Counted from the first letter of the stretch, positions 41,640 through 57,125 are shown. The stretch: 64,000 bases of DNA from Fistularia commersonii (GCA_037954325.1 JBBMNZ010000001.1:9109258-9173257); one strand, 5' to 3'. The notes: generated from the sequence alone by a model not told the origin. Made by a program: numbers and translations.

Positions 41640-44600
41640 ACAATGATTTTGACATATATTGTGCAGAATCTGGTCTTTTTTAACATATTTCAGCACCAGA
41701 AAGCTTCGTCCAAGGAATCTTGAGTTATTTCCACTCTTTATCGAAAACGCTTCAACTCAGTGAGAAAAACATTTTTTGACCCTATGGCTATATGTTTTCA
41801 AAATGTTGCAGGATCACAATGATTTTGACATATATTGTGCAGAATTTGGCCCTTTTTAACATATTTCAGCACCAGATAGCTACGTCTAAGGAATCTTGAG
41901 TTATTTCCACTCTTTATCTAAAACGCTTCAACTCAGTGAGAAAAACACTTTTTGACCGTATGGCTATATCTTTTCAAAATGTTGCAAGATCACCTTGATT
42001 TTGACATTTATTGTGCAGAATCTGGTCCTTTTTAACATATTTCAGCACCAGAAAGCTGCGTCTAAGGAATCTCGAGTTATTTCCACTCTTTATCGAAAAC
42101 GCTTCAACTAAGTGAGAAAAACACTTTTTGACCATATGGCTATATCTTTTCAAAATGTTGCAAGATCACAATGATTTTGACATATATTGTGCAGAATCTG
42201 GTCCTTTTTAACATATTTCAGCACCAGAAAGCTGCGTCTATGGAATCTTTAGTTATTTCCACTCTTTATTGAAAAAGCTTCAACTCAGTGAGAAAAACAC
42301 TTTTTGACCGTATGGCTATATCTTTTCAAAATGTTGCAGGATCATAATTATTTTGACATATATTGTGCAGAATCTGGTCCTTTTTAACATATTTCAGCAC
42401 CAGAAAGCTGCGTCTAAGGAATCTTGAGTTATTTCCACTCTTTATCGAAAACGCTTCAACTCAGTGAGAAAAACACTTTTTGACCCTATGGCTTAATCTT
42501 TTCAAAATGTTTGCAGGATCACAATGATTTTGACATATATTGTGCAGAATCTGGTCTTTTTTAACATATTTCAGCACCAGAAAGCTTCGTCCAAGGAATC
42601 TTGAGTTATTTCCACTCTTTATCGAAAACGCTTCAACTCAGTGAGAAAAACACTTTTTGACCGTATGGCTATATCTTTTCAAAATGTTGCAGGATCACAA
42701 TGATTTTGACATATATTGTGCAGAATTTGGTCCTTTTTAACATATTTCAGCACCAGAAAGCTGCGTCTAAGGAATCTTGAGTTATTTCCACTCTTTATCT
42801 AAAACGCTTCAACTCAGTGAGAAAAACACTTTTTGACCGTATGGCTATATCTTTTCAAAATGTTGCAAGATCACATTGATTTTGACATTTATTGTGCAGA
42901 ATCTGGTCCTTTTTAACATATTTCAGCACCAGAAAGCTGCGTCTAAGGAATCTCGAGTTATTTCCACTCTTTATCGAAAACGCTTCAACTCAGTGTGAAA
43001 AACACTTTTTGACCATATGGCTATATCTTTTCAAAATCTTGCAAGATCACAATGATTTTGACATATATTGTGCAGAATCTGGTCCTTTTTAACATATTTC
43101 AGCACCAGAAAGCTGCGTCTATGGAATCTTTAGTTATTTCCACTCTTTTTATTGAAAACGCTTCAACTAAGTGAGAAAAACACTTTTTGACCGTATGGCT
43201 ATATCTTTTCAAAATGTTGCAGGATCACAATGATTTTGACATATATTGTGCAGAATCTGGTCTTTTTTAACATATTTCAGCACCAGAAAGCTTCGTCCAA
43301 GGAATCTTGAGTTATTTCCACTCTTTATCGAAAACGCTTCAACTCAGTGAGAAAAACATTTTTTGACCCTATGGCTATATGTTTTCAAAATGTTGCAGGA
43401 TCACAATGATTTTGACATATATTGTGCAGAATTTGGCCCTTTTTAACATATTTCAGCACCAGATAGCTACGTCTAAGGAATCTTGAGTTATTTCCACTCT
43501 TTATCTAAAACGCTTCAACTCAGTGAGAAAAACACTTTTTGACCGTATGGCTATATCTTTTCAAAATTTGCAAGATCACCTTGATTTTGACATTTATTGT
43601 GCAGAATCTGGTCCTTTTTAACATATTTCAGCACCAGAAAGCTGCGTCTAAGGAATCTCGAGTTATTTCCACTCTTTATCGAAAACGCTTCAACTAAGTG
43701 AGAAAAACACTTTTTGACCATATGGCTATATCTTTTCAAAATGTTGCAAGATCACAATGATTTTGACATATATTGTGCAGAATCTGGTCCTTTTTAACAT
43801 ATTTCAGCACCAGAAAGCTGCGTCTATGGAATCTTTAGTTATTTCCACTCTTTATTGAAAAAGCTTCAACTCAGTGAGAAAAACACTTTTTGACCGTATG
43901 GCTATATCTTTTCAAAATGTTGCAGGATCATAATTATTTTGACATATATTGTGCAGAATCTGGTCCTTTTTAACATATTTCAGCACCAGAAAGCTGCGTC
44001 TAAGGAATCTTGAGTTATTTCCACTCTTTATCGAAAACGCTTCAACTCAGTGAGAAAAACACTTTTTGACCCTATGGCTTAATCTTTTCAAAATGTTTGC
44101 AGGATCACAATGATTTTGACATATATTGTGCAGAATCTGGTCTTTTTTAACATATTTCAGCACCAGAAAGCTTCGTCCAAGGAATCTTGAGTTATTTCCA
44201 CTCTTTATCGAAAACGCTTCAACTCAGTGAGAAAAACACTTTTTGACCGTATGGCTATATCTTTTCAAAATGTTGCAGGATCACAATGATTTTGACATAT
44301 ATTGTGCAGAATTTGGTCCTTTTTAACATATTTCAGCACCAGAAAGCTGCGTCTAAGGAATCTTGAGTTATTTCCACTCTTTATCTAAAACGCTTCAACT
44401 CAGTGAGAAAAACACTTTTTGACCGTATGGCTATATCTTTTCAAAATGTTGCAAGATCACATTGATTTTGACATTTATTGTGCAGAATCTGGTCCTTTTT
44501 AACATATTTCAGCACCAGAAAGCTGCGTCTAAGGAATCTCGAGTTATTTCCACTCTTTATCGAAAACGCTTCAACTCAGTGTGAAAAACACTTTTTGACC

Positions 44601-44800
44601 ATATGGCTATATCTTTTCAAAATCTTGCAAGATCACAATGATTTTGACATATATTGTGCAGAATCTGGTCCTTTTTAACATATTTCAGCACCAGAAAGCT
44701 GCGTCTATGGAATCTTTAGTTATTTCCACTCTTTTTATTGAAAACGCTTCAACTAAGTGAGAAAAACACTTTTTGACCGTATGGCTATATCTTTTCAAAA
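41640..44800 (+). repeat. 9-monomer (about 1,586 bp) tandem duplication
   Basis: The order GGTCTTTTTTAACATATTTC, GAAAGCTTCGTCCAAGG, AAAACATTTTTTGACCC, GATCACCTTGATTTTGAC, AATCTCGAGTTATTTCC, ATTGAAAAAGCTTC, ATGGCTTAATC, CAGTGTGAAAAACAC and CACTCTTTTTATTG is repeated with an offset of 1,586-1,588 bp. One copy has lost a base in CAAAATTTGCAAG (43,565), where the other has CAAAATGTTGCAAG. Confidence 0.8.
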
Positions 44801-45049
44801 TGTTGCAGGATCACAATGATTTTGACATATATTGTGCAGAATCTGGTCCTTTTTAACATATATCAGCACCAGAAAGCTTCGTCTAAGGAATCTTGAGTTA
44901 TTTCCACTCTTTATCGAAAACGCTTCAACTCAGTGAGAAAAACACTTTTTGACCATATGGCTATATGTTTTCAAAATGTTGCAGGATCACAATGATTTTG
45001 ACATATATTGTGCAGAATCTGGTCCTTTTTAACATATTTCAGCACCAGA

Positions 45050-47095
45050 AAGCTTCGTCCAAGGAATCTTGAGTTATTTCCACTCTTTATTGAAAACGCT
45101 TCAACTCAGTGAGAAAAACATTTTTTGACCCGATGGCTATATGTTTTCAAAATGTTGCAGGATCACAATGATTTTGACATATATTGTGCAGAATTTGGCC
45201 CTTTTTAACATATTTCAGCACCAGATAGCTACGTCTAAGGAATCTTGAGTTAATTTCACTCTTTGTCGAAAACGCTTCAACTCAGTGAGAAAAACACTTT
45301 TTGACCCTATGGCTATATGTTTTCAATATGTTGCAGGATCACAATGATTTTGACATATATTGTGAAGAATCTGGTCCTTTTTAACATATTCCAGCCCCAG
45401 AAAGCTGCGTCCAAGGAATCTTGAGTTATTTCCACTCTTTATCGAAAACGCTTCAACTCAGTGAGAAAAACACTTTTTGACCGTATGGCTATATCTTTTC
45501 AAAATGTTGCAAGATCACATTGATTTTGACATATATTGTGCAGAATTTGGTCCTTTTTAACATATTTCATTACCAGAAAGCTGCGTCTAAGGAATCTTGA
45601 GTTATTTCCACTCTTTATCTAAAACGCTTCAACTCAGTGAGAAAAACACTTTTTGACCGTATGGCTATATCTTTTCAAAATGTTGCAAGATCACATTGAT
45701 TTTGACATTTATTGTGAAGAATCTGGTCCTTTTTAACATATTTCAGCACCAGAAAGCTGCGTCTAAGGAATCTCGAGTTATTTCCACTCTTTATCGAAAA
45801 CGCTTCAACTAAGTGAGAAAAACACTTTTTGACCATATGGCTATATCTTTTCAAAATGTTGCAAGATCACAATGATTTTGACATATATTGTGCAGAATCT
45901 GGTCCTTTTTAACATATTTCAGCACCAGAAAGCTGCGTCTATGGAATCTTTAGTTATTTCCACTCTTTATTGAAAAAGCTTCAACTCAGTGAGAAAAACA
46001 CTTTTTGACCGTATGGCTATATCTTTTCAAAATGTTGCAGGATCATAATTATTTTGACATATATTGTGCAGAATCTGGTCCTTTTTAACATATTTCAGCA
46101 CCAGAAAGCTGCGTCTAAGGAATCTTGAGTTATTTCCACTCTTTATCGAAAACGCTTCAACTCAGTGAGAAAAACACTTTTTGACCCTATGGCTTAATCT
46201 TTTCAAAATGTTTGCAGGATCACAATGATTTTGACATATATTGTGCAGAATCTGGTCCTTTTTAACATATTTCAGCACCAGAAAGCTGCGTCTAAGGAAT
46301 CTTGAGTTATTTCCCCTCTTTATCGAAAACGCTTCAACTCAGTGAGAAAAACACTTTTTGACCCTATGGCTATATGTTTTCAAAATGTTGCAGGATCACA
46401 ATGATTTTGACATATATTGTGCAGAATCTGGTCCTTTTTAACATATTTCAGCACCAGAAAGCTGCGTCTAAGGAATCTTGAGTTATTTCCACTCTTTATC
46501 GAAAACGCTTCAACTCAGTGAGAAAAACACTTTTTGACCATATGGCTATATGTTTTCAAAATGTTGCAGGATCACAATGATTTTGACATATATTGTGCAG
46601 AATCTGGTCCTTTTTAACATATTTCAGCACCAGAAAGCTGTGTCTAAGGAATCTTGAGTTATTTCCACTCTTTATCGAAAACGCTTCAACTCAGTGAGAA
46701 AAACACTTTTTGACCGTATGGCTATATCTTTTCAAAATGTTGCAGGATCACAATGATTTTGACATATATTGTGCAGAATCTGGTCCTTTTTAACATATTT
46801 CAGCACCAGAAAGCTGCGTCTTAGGAATCTTTAGTTATTTCCACTCTTTATTGAAAACGCTTTAACTCAGTGAGAAAAACACTTTTTGACCGTATGGCTA
46901 TATGTTTTCAAAATGTTGCAGGATCACAATGATTTTGACATATATTGTGCAGAATCTGGTCCTTTTTAACATATTTCAACACCAGAAAGCTGCGTCTAAG
47001 GAATCTTGAGTTATTTCAACTCTTTATCGAAAACGCTTCAACTCAGTGAGAAAAACACTTTTTGACCATATGGCTATATGTTTTCAAAATGTTGC
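45050..47095 (+). repeat. Further copy of part of the 31-mer unit (matches 38,880-40,930)
   Basis: The ordered variants GACCCGATGGC (38,961 and 45,128), GAGTTAATTTCACTC with CTTTGTCG, ATGTTTTCAATATG, TTTCATTACCAG, ATTGAAAAAGC, ATGGCTTAATC, GCTGTGTCTAAGG and GCGTCTTAGG are collinear with the second 31-mer copy at an offset of 6,167 bp (35 monomers). It shares the CTTTGTCG substitution with the second copy, not the first, so it derives from that copy or the reverse. Confidence 0.8.
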
Positions 47096-47611
47096 AGGAT
47101 CACATTGATTTTGACATTTATTGTGCAGAATCTGGTCCTTTTTAACATATTTCAGCACCAGAAAGCTGCGTCTAAGGAATCTCGAGTTATTTCCACTCTT
47201 TATCGAAAACGCTTCAACTAAGTGAGAAAAACACTTTTTGACCATATGGCTATATCTTTTCAAAATGTTGCAAGATCACAATGATTTTGACATATATTGT
47301 GCAGAATCTGGTCCTTTTTAACATATTTCAGCACCAGAAAGCTGCGTCTATGGAATCTTTAGTTATTTCCACTCTTTATTGAAAAAGCTTCAACTCAGTG
47401 AGAAAAACACTTTTTGACCGTATGGCTATATCTTTTCAAAATGTTGCAGGATCATAATTATTTTGACATATATTGTGCAGAATCTGGTCCTTTTTAACAT
47501 ATTTCAGCACCAGAAAGCTGCGTCTAAGGAATCTTGAGTTATTTCCACTCTTTATCGAAAACGCTTCAACTCAGTGAGAAAAACACTTTTTGACCCTATG
47601 GCTTAATCTTT

Positions 47612-50600
47612 TCAAAATGTTTGCAGGATCACAATGATTTTGACATATATTGTGCAGAATCTGGTCTTTTTTAACATATTTCAGCACCAGAAAGCTTCGT
47701 CCAAGGAATCTTGAGTTATTTCCACTCTTTATCGAAAACGCTTCAACTCAGTGAGAAAAACATTTTTTGACCCTATGGCTATATGTTTTCAAAATGTTGC
47801 AGGATCACAATGATTTTGACATATATTGTGCAGAATTTGGCCCTTTTTAACATATTTCAGCACCAGATAGCTACGTCTAAGGAATCTTGAGTTATTTCCA
47901 CTCTTTATCTAAAACGCTTCAACTCAGTGAGAAAAACACTTTTTGACCGTATGGCTATATCTTTTCAAAATGTTGCAAGATCACCTTGATTTTGACATTT
48001 ATTGTGCAGAATCTGGTCCTTTTTAACATATTTCAGCACCAGAAAGCTGCGTCTAAGGAATCTCGAGTTATTTCCACTCTTTATCGAAAACGCTTCAACT
48101 AAGTGAGAAAAACACTTTTTGACCATATGGCTATATCTTTTCAAAATGTTGCAAGATCACAATGATTTTGACATATATTGTGCAGAATCTGGTCCTTTTT
48201 AACATATTTCAGCACCAGAAAGCTGCGTCTATGGAATCTTTAGTTATTTCCACTCTTTATTGAAAAAGCTTCAACTCAGTGAGAAAAACACTTTTTGACC
48301 GTATGGCTATATCTTTTCAAAATGTTGCAGGATCATAATTATTTTGACATATATTGTGCAGAATCTGGTCCTTTTTAACATATTTCAGCACCAGAAAGCT
48401 GCGTCTAAGGAATCTTGAGTTATTTCCACTCTTTATCGAAAACGCTTCAACTCAGTGAGAAAAACACTTTTTGACCCTATGGCTTAATCTTTTCAAAATG
48501 TTTGCAGGATCACAATGATTTTGACATATATTGTGCAGAATCTGGTCTTTTTTAACATATTTCAGCACCAGAAAGCTTCGTCCAAGGAATCTTGAGTTAT
48601 TTCCACTCTTTATCGAAAACGCTTCAACTCAGTGAGAAAAACACTTTTTGACCGTATGGCTATATCTTTTCAAAATGTTGCAGGATCACAATGATTTTGA
48701 CATATATTGTGCAGAATTTGGTCCTTTTTAACATATTTCAGCACCAGAAAGCTGCGTCTAAGGAATCTTGAGTTATTTCCACTCTTTATCTAAAACGCTT
48801 CAACTCAGTGAGAAAAACACTTTTTGACCGTATGGCTATATCTTTTCAAAATGTTGCAAGATCACATTGATTTTGACATTTATTGTGCAGAATCTGGTCC
48901 TTTTTAACATATTTCAGCACCAGAAAGCTGCGTCTAAGGAATCTCGAGTTATTTCCACTCTTTATCGAAAACGCTTCAACTCAGTGTGAAAAACACTTTT
49001 TGACCATATGGCTATATCTTTTCAAAATCTTGCAAGATCACAATGATTTTGACATATATTGTGCAGAATCTGGTCCTTTTTAACATATTTCAGCACCAGA
49101 AAGCTGCGTCTATGGAATCTTTAGTTATTTCCACTCTTTTTATTGAAAACGCTTCAACTAAGTGAGAAAAACACTTTTTGACCGTATGGCTATATCTTTT
49201 CAAAATGTTGCAGGATCACAATGATTTTGACATATATTGTGCAGAATCTGGTCCTTTTTAACATATATCAGCACCAGAAAGCTTCGTCTAAGGAATCTTG
49301 AGTTATTTCCACTCTTTATCGAAAACGCTTCAACTCAGTGAGAAAAACACTTTTTGACCATATGGCTATATGTTTTCAAAATGTTGCAGGATCACAATGA
49401 TTTTGACATATATTGTGCAGAATCTGGTCCTTTTTAACATATTTCAGCACCAGAAAGCTGCGTCTAAGGAATCTTGAGTTATTTCCACTCTTTATCGAAA
49501 ACGCTTCAACTCAGTGAGAAAAACACTTTTTGACCATATGGCTATATGTTTTCAAAATGTTGCAGGATCACAATGATTTTGACATATATTGTGCAGAATC
49601 TGGTCCTTTTTAACATATTTCAGCACCAGAAACCTGCGTCTAAGGAATCTTTAGTTATTTCCACTCTTTATTGAAAACGCTTCAACTCAGTGAGAAAAAC
49701 AGTTTTTGACCATATGGCTATATGTTTTCAAAATGTTGCAGGATCACAATGATTTTGACATATATTGTGCAGAATCTGGTCCTTTTTAACATATTTCAGC
49801 ACCAGAAAGCTGCGTCTAAGGAATCTTGAGTTATTTCCACTCTATATCGAAAACGCTTCAACTAAGTGAGAAAAACACTTTTTGACCATATGGCTATATG
49901 CTTTCAAAATGTTGCAGGATCACAATGATTTTGACATATATTGTGCAGAATCTGGTCCTTTTTAACATATTTCAGCACCAGAAAGCTGCGTCTAAGGAAT
50001 CTTGAGTTATTTCCACTCTTTATTGAAAACGCTTCAACTCAGTGAGAAAAACACTTTTTGACCGTGTGGCTCTATCTTTTCAAAATGTTGCAGGATCACA
50101 ATGATTTTGACATATATTGTGCAGAATCTGGTCCTTTTTAACATATATCAGCACCAGAAAGCTGCGTCTAAGGAATCTTGAGTTATTTCCACTCTTTATC
50201 GAAAACGCTTCAACTCAGTGAGAAAAACACTTTTTGACCATATGGCTATATGTTTTCAAAATGTTGCAGGATCACAATGATTTTGACATATATTGTGCAA
50301 AATCTGGTCCTTTTTAACATATATCAGCACCAGAAAGCTGCGTCTAAGGAATCTTGAGTTATTTCCACTCTTTATCGAAAACGCTTCAACTCAGTGAGAA
50401 AAACACTTTTTGACCATATGGCTATATCTTTTCAAAATGTTGCAGGATCACAATGATTTTGACATATATTGTGCAGAATCTGGTCCTTTTTAACATATTT
50501 CAGCACCAGAAAGCTGCGTCTAAGGAATCTTTAGTTATTTCCACTCTTTATTGAAAACGCTTCAACTCAGTGAGAAAAACACTTTTTGACCGTGTGGCTA

Positions 50601-53600
50601 TATGTTTTCAAAATGTTGCAGGATCACAATGATTTTGACATATATTGTGCAGAATCTGGTCCTTTTTAACATATTTCAGCACCAGAAAGCTGCGTCGAAG
50701 GAATCTTGAGTTATTTCCACTCTTTATCGAAAACGCTTCAACTCAGTGAGAAAAACACTTTTTGACCGTATGGCTATATGTTTTCAAAATGTTGCAGGAT
50801 CACAATGATTTTGACATATATTGTGCAGAATCTGGTCCTTTTCAACATATTTCAGCACCAGAAAGCTGCGTCTAAGGAATCTTGAGTTATTTCCACTCTT
50901 TATTGAAAACGCTTCAACTCAGTGAGAAAAACACTTTTTGACCGTGTGGCTATATCTTTTCAAAATGTTTGCAGGATCACAATGATTTTGACATATATTG
51001 TGCCGAATCTGGTCCTTTTTAACATATTTCAGCACCAGAAAGCTGCGTCTAAGGAATCTTGAGTTATTTCCACTCTTTATCGAAAACGCTTCAACTCAGT
51101 GAGAAAAACACTTTTTTACCCTATGGCTATATGTTTTCAAAATGTTGCAGGATCACAATGATTTTGACATATATTGTGCAGAATTTGGCCCTTTTTAACA
51201 TATTTTAGCACCAGAAAGCTTCGTCCAAGGAATCTTTATTTATTTTCACTCTTTATCGAAAACGCTTCAACTCAGTGAGAAAAACACTTTTTGACCGTGT
51301 GGCTATATCTTTTCAAAATGTTGCAGGATCACAATGATTTAGACATATATTGTGCAGAATCTGGTCCTTTTTAACATATATCAGCACCAGAAAGCTGCGT
51401 CTAAGGAATCTTGAGTTATTTCCACTCTTTATCGAAAACGCTTCAACTCAGTGAGAAAAACACTTTTTTACCCTATGGCTATATGTTTTCAAAATGTTGC
51501 AGGACCACCCCATGATTTTGGCATATATTGTGCAGAATCTGGTCCTTTTTAACATATTTCAGCACCAGATAGCTACTTCTAAGGAATCTTGAGTTATTTC
51601 CACTCTATCGAAAACGCTTCAACTCAGTGAGATAAACACTTTTTGACCCTATAGCTATATGTTTTCAAAATGTTGCAGGATCACAATGATTTTGACATAT
51701 ATTGTGCAGAATCTGGTCCTTTTTAACATATTTCAGCACCAGAAGGCTGCGTCTAAGGAATCTTGAGTTATTTCCACTCTTTATCGAAAACGCTTCAACT
51801 CAGTGAGAAAAACACTTTTTGACCCTATGGCTATATGTTTTCAAAATGTTGCAGGATCACAATGATTTTGACATATATTGTGAAGAATCTGGTCCTTTTT
51901 AACATATTTCAGCACCAGAAAGCTGCGTCTAAGGAATCTTTAGTTATTTTCACTCTTTATCGAAAACGCTTCAACTCAGTGAGAAAAACACTTTTTGACC
52001 ATATGGCTATATGTTTTCAAAATGTTGCAGGATCACAATGATTTTGACATATATTGTGCAGAATCTAGTCCTTTTTAACATATTTCAGCACCAGAAAGCT
52101 GCGTCTTAGGAATCTTGAGTTATTTCAACTCTTTATCGAAAACGCTTCAACTCAGTGAGAAAAACACTTTTTGACCCTATGGCTATATCTTTTCAAAATG
52201 TTGCAGGATCACAATGATTTTGACATATATTGTGCAGAATCTGGTCCTTTTTAACATATTTCAGCACCAGATAGCTACGTCTAAGGAATCTTGAGTTATT
52301 TCCACTCTTTATCGAAAACGCTTCAACTCAGTGAGATAAACACTTTTTGACCATATGGCTATATGTTTTCAAAATGTTTGCAGGATCACAATGATTTTGA
52401 CATATATTGTGCAGAATCTGGTCTTTTTTAACATATTTCAGCACCAGAAAGCTTCGTCCAAGGAATCTTGAGTTATTTCCACTCTTTATCGAAAACGCTT
52501 CAACTCAGTGAGAAAAACATTTTTTGACCCTATGGCTATATGTTTTCAAAATGTTGCAGGATCACAATGATTTTGACATATATTGTGCAGAATTTGGCCC
52601 TTTTTAACATATTTCAGCACCAGATAGCTACGTCTAAGGAATCTTGAGTTATTTCCACTCTTTATCTAAAACGCTTCAACTCAGTGAGAAAAACACTTTT
52701 TGACCGTATGGCTATATCTTTTCAAAATGTTGCAAGATCACCTTGATTTTGACATTTATTGTGCAGAATCTGGTCCTTTTTAACATATTTCAGCACCAGA
52801 AAGCTGCGTCTAAGGAATCTCGAGTTATTTCCACTCTTTATCGAAAACGCTTCAACTAAGTGAGAAAAACACTTTTTGACCATATGGCTATATCTTTTCA
52901 AAATGTTGCAAGATCACAATGATTTTGACATATATTGTGCAGAATCTGGTCCTTTTTAACATATTTCAGCACCAGAAAGCTGCGTCTATGGAATCTTTAG
53001 TTATTTCCACTCTTTATTGAAAAAGCTTCAACTCAGTGAGAAAAACACTTTTTGACCGTATGGCTATATCTTTTCAAAATGTTGCAGGATCATAATTATT
53101 TTGACATATATTGTGCAGAATCTGGTCCTTTTTAACATATTTCAGCACCAGAAAGCTGCGTCTAAGGAATCTTGAGTTATTTCCACTCTTTATCGAAAAC
53201 GCTTCAACTCAGTGAGAAAAACACTTTTTGACCCTATGGCTTAATCTTTTCAAAATGTTTGCAGGATCACAATGATTTTGACATATATTGTGCAGAATCT
53301 GGTCTTTTTTAACATATTTCAGCACCAGAAAGCTTCGTCCAAGGAATCTTGAGTTATTTCCACTCTTTATCGAAAACGCTTCAACTCAGTGAGAAAAACA
53401 CTTTTTGACCGTATGGCTATATCTTTTCAAAATGTTGCAGGATCACAATGATTTTGACATATATTGTGCAGAATTTGGTCCTTTTTAACATATTTCAGCA
53501 CCAGAAAGCTGCGTCTAAGGAATCTTGAGTTATTTCCACTCTTTATCTAAAACGCTTCAACTCAGTGAGAAAAACACTTTTTGACCGTATGGCTATATCT

Positions 53601-56600
53601 TTTCAAAATGTTGCAAGATCACATTGATTTTGACATTTATTGTGCAGAATCTGGTCCTTTTTAACATATTTCAGCACCAGAAAGCTGCGTCTAAGGAATC
53701 TCGAGTTATTTCCACTCTTTATCGAAAACGCTTCAACTCAGTGTGAAAAACACTTTTTGACCATATGGCTATATCTTTTCAAAATCTTGCAAGATCACAA
53801 TGATTTTGACATATATTGTGCAGAATCTGGTCCTTTTTAACATATTTCAGCACCAGAAAGCTGCGTCTATGGAATCTTTAGTTATTTCCACTCTTTTTAT
53901 TGAAAACGCTTCAACTAAGTGAGAAAAACACTTTTTGACCGTATGGCTATATCTTTTCAAAATGTTGCAGGATCACAATGATTTTGACATATATTGTGCA
54001 GAATCTGGTCCTTTTTAACATATATCAGCACCAGAAAGCTTCGTCTAAGGAATCTTGAGTTATTTCCACTCTTTATCGAAAACGCTTCAACTCAGTGAGA
54101 AAAACACTTTTTGACCATATGGCTATATGTTTTCAAAATGTTGCAGGATCACAATGATTTTGACATATATTGTGCAGAATCTGGTCCTTTTTAACATATT
54201 TCAGCACCAGAAAGCTGCGTCTAAGGAATCTTGAGTTATTTCCACTCTTTATCGAAAACGCTTCAACTCAGTGAGAAAAACACTTTTTGACCATATGGCT
54301 ATATGTTTTCAAAATGTTGCAGGATCACAATGATTTTGACATATATTGTGCAGAATCTGGTCCTTTTTAACATATTTCAGCACCAGAAACCTGCGTCTAA
54401 GGAATCTTTAGTTATTTCCACTCTTTATTGAAAACGCTTCAACTCAGTGAGAAAAACAGTTTTTGACCATATGGCTATATGTTTTCAAAATGTTGCAGGA
54501 TCACAATGATTTTGACATATATTGTGCAGAATCTGGTCCTTTTTAACATATTTCAGCACCAGAAAGCTGCGTCTAAGGAATCTTGAGTTATTTCCACTCT
54601 ATATCGAAAACGCTTCAACTAAGTGAGAAAAACACTTTTTGACCATATGGCTATATGCTTTCAAAATGTTGCAGGATCACAATGATTTTGACATATATTG
54701 TGCAGAATCTGGTCCTTTTTAACATATTTCAGCACCAGAAAGCTGCGTCTAAGGAATCTTGAGTTATTTCCACTCTTTATTGAAAACGCTTCAACTCAGT
54801 GAGAAAAACACTTTTTGACCGTGTGGCTCTATCTTTTCAAAATGTTGCAGGATCACAATGATTTTGACATATATTGTGCAGAATCTGGTCCTTTTTAACA
54901 TATATCAGCACCAGAAAGCTGCGTCTAAGGAATCTTGAGTTATTTCCACTCTTTATCGAAAACGCTTCAACTCAGTGAGAAAAACACTTTTTGACCATAT
55001 GGCTATATGTTTTCAAAATGTTGCAGGATCACAATGATTTTGACATATATTGTGCAAAATCTGGTCCTTTTTAACATATATCAGCACCAGAAAGCTGCGT
55101 CTAAGGAATCTTGAGTTATTTCCACTCTTTATCGAAAACGCTTCAACTCAGTGAGAAAAACACTTTTTGACCATATGGCTATATCTTTTCAAAATGTTGC
55201 AGGATCACAATGATTTTGACATATATTGTGCAGAATCTGGTCCTTTTTAACATATTTCAGCACCAGAAAGCTGCGTCTAAGGAATCTTTAGTTATTTCCA
55301 CTCTTTATTGAAAACGCTTCAACTCAGTGAGAAAAACACTTTTTGACCGTGTGGCTATATGTTTTCAAAATGTTGCAGGATCACAATGATTTTGACATAT
55401 ATTGTGCAGAATCTGGTCCTTTTTAACATATTTCAGCACCAGAAAGCTGCGTCGAAGGAATCTTGAGTTATTTCCACTCTTTATCGAAAACGCTTCAACT
55501 CAGTGAGAAAAACACTTTTTGACCGTATGGCTATATGTTTTCAAAATGTTGCAGGATCACAATGATTTTGACATATATTGTGCAGAATCTGGTCCTTTTC
55601 AACATATTTCAGCACCAGAAAGCTGCGTCTAAGGAATCTTGAGTTATTTCCACTCTTTATTGAAAACGCTTCAACTCAGTGAGAAAAACACTTTTTGACC
55701 GTGTGGCTATATCTTTTCAAAATGTTGCAGGATCACAATGATTTTGACATATATTGTGCCGAATCTGGTCCTTTTTAACATATTTCAGCACCAGAAAGCT
55801 GCGTCTAAGGAATCTTGAGTTATTTCCACTCTTTATCGAAAACGCTTCAACTCAGTGAGAAAAACACTTTTTTACCCTATGGCTATATGTTTTCAAAATG
55901 TTGCAGGATCACAATGATTTTGACATATATTGTGCAGAATTTGGCCCTTTTTAACATATTTTAGCACCAGAAAGCTTCGTCCAAGGAATCTTTATTTATT
56001 TTCACTCTTTATCGAAAACGCTTCAACTCAGTGAGAAAAACACTTTTTGACCGTGTGGCTATATCTTTTCAAAATGTTGCAGGATCACAATGATTTAGAC
56101 ATATATTGTGCAGAATCTGGTCCTTTTTAACATATATCAGCACCAGAAAGCTGCGTCTAAGGAATCTTGAGTTATTTCCACTCTTTATCGAAAACGCTTC
56201 AACTCAGTGAGAAAAACACTTTTTTACCCTATGGCTATATGTTTTCAAAATGTTGCAGGACCACCCCATGATTTTGGCATATATTGTGCAGAATCTGGTC
56301 CTTTTTAACATATTTCAGCACCAGATAGCTACTTCTAAGGAATCTTGAGTTATTTCCACTCTTTATCGAAAACGCTTCAACTCAGTGAGATAAACACTTT
56401 TTGACCCTATAGCTATATGTTTTCAAAATGTTGCAGGATCACAATGATTTTGACATATATTGTGCAGAATCTGGTCCTTTTTAACATATTTCAGCACCAG
56501 AAGGCTGCGTCTAAGGAATCTTGAGTTATTTCCACTCTTTATCGAAAACGCTTCAACTCAGTGAGAAAAACACTTTTTGACCCTATGGCTATATGTTTTC

Positions 56601-57125
56601 AAAATGTTGCAGGATCACAATGATTTTGACATATATTGTGAAGAATCTGGTCCTTTTTAACATATTTCAGCACCAGAAAGCTGCGTCTAAGGAATCTTTA
56701 GTTATTTTCACTCTTTATCGAAAACGCTTCAACTCAGTGAGAAAAACACTTTTTGACCATATGGCTATATGTTTTCAAAATGTTGCAGGATCACAATGAT
56801 TTTGACATATATTGTGCAGAATCTAGTCCTTTTTAACATATTTCAGCACCAGAAAGCTGCGTCTTAGGAATCTTGAGTTATTTCAACTCTTTATCGAAAA
56901 CGCTTCAACTCAGTGAGAAAAACACTTTTTGACCCTATGGCTATATCTTTTCAAAATGTTGCAGGATCACAATGATTTTGACATATATTGTGCAGAATCT
57001 GGTCCTTTTTAACATATTTCAGCACCAGATAGCTACGTCTAAGGAATCTTGAGTTATTTCCACTCTTTATCGAAAACGCTTCAACTCAGTGAGATAAACA
57101 CTTTTTGACCATATGGCTATATGTT
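47612..57125 (+). repeat. 27-monomer higher-order repeat (4,757 bp), two near-identical tandem copies
   Basis: Copy one is about 47,612-52,368 and copy two about 52,369-57,125. Every rare variant I checked recurs at an offset of 4,756-4,758 bp: CACTCTTTTTATTG, CAGTGTGAAAAACAC, CACTCTATATCG, ATATGCTTTC, GTGGCTCTATC, GCGTCGAAGG, CCTTTTCAACATATTTC, GATTTAGACATATATTG, GGACCACCCCATGATTTTGG, GCTACTTCTAAGG and GAATCTAGTCC. The only differences I noted are two indels: an extra T in copy one at about 50,968, and a TT missing from copy one at about 51,606. Such similarity over 4.7 kb means a very recent duplication, or possibly an assembly artefact. Confidence 0.92.
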
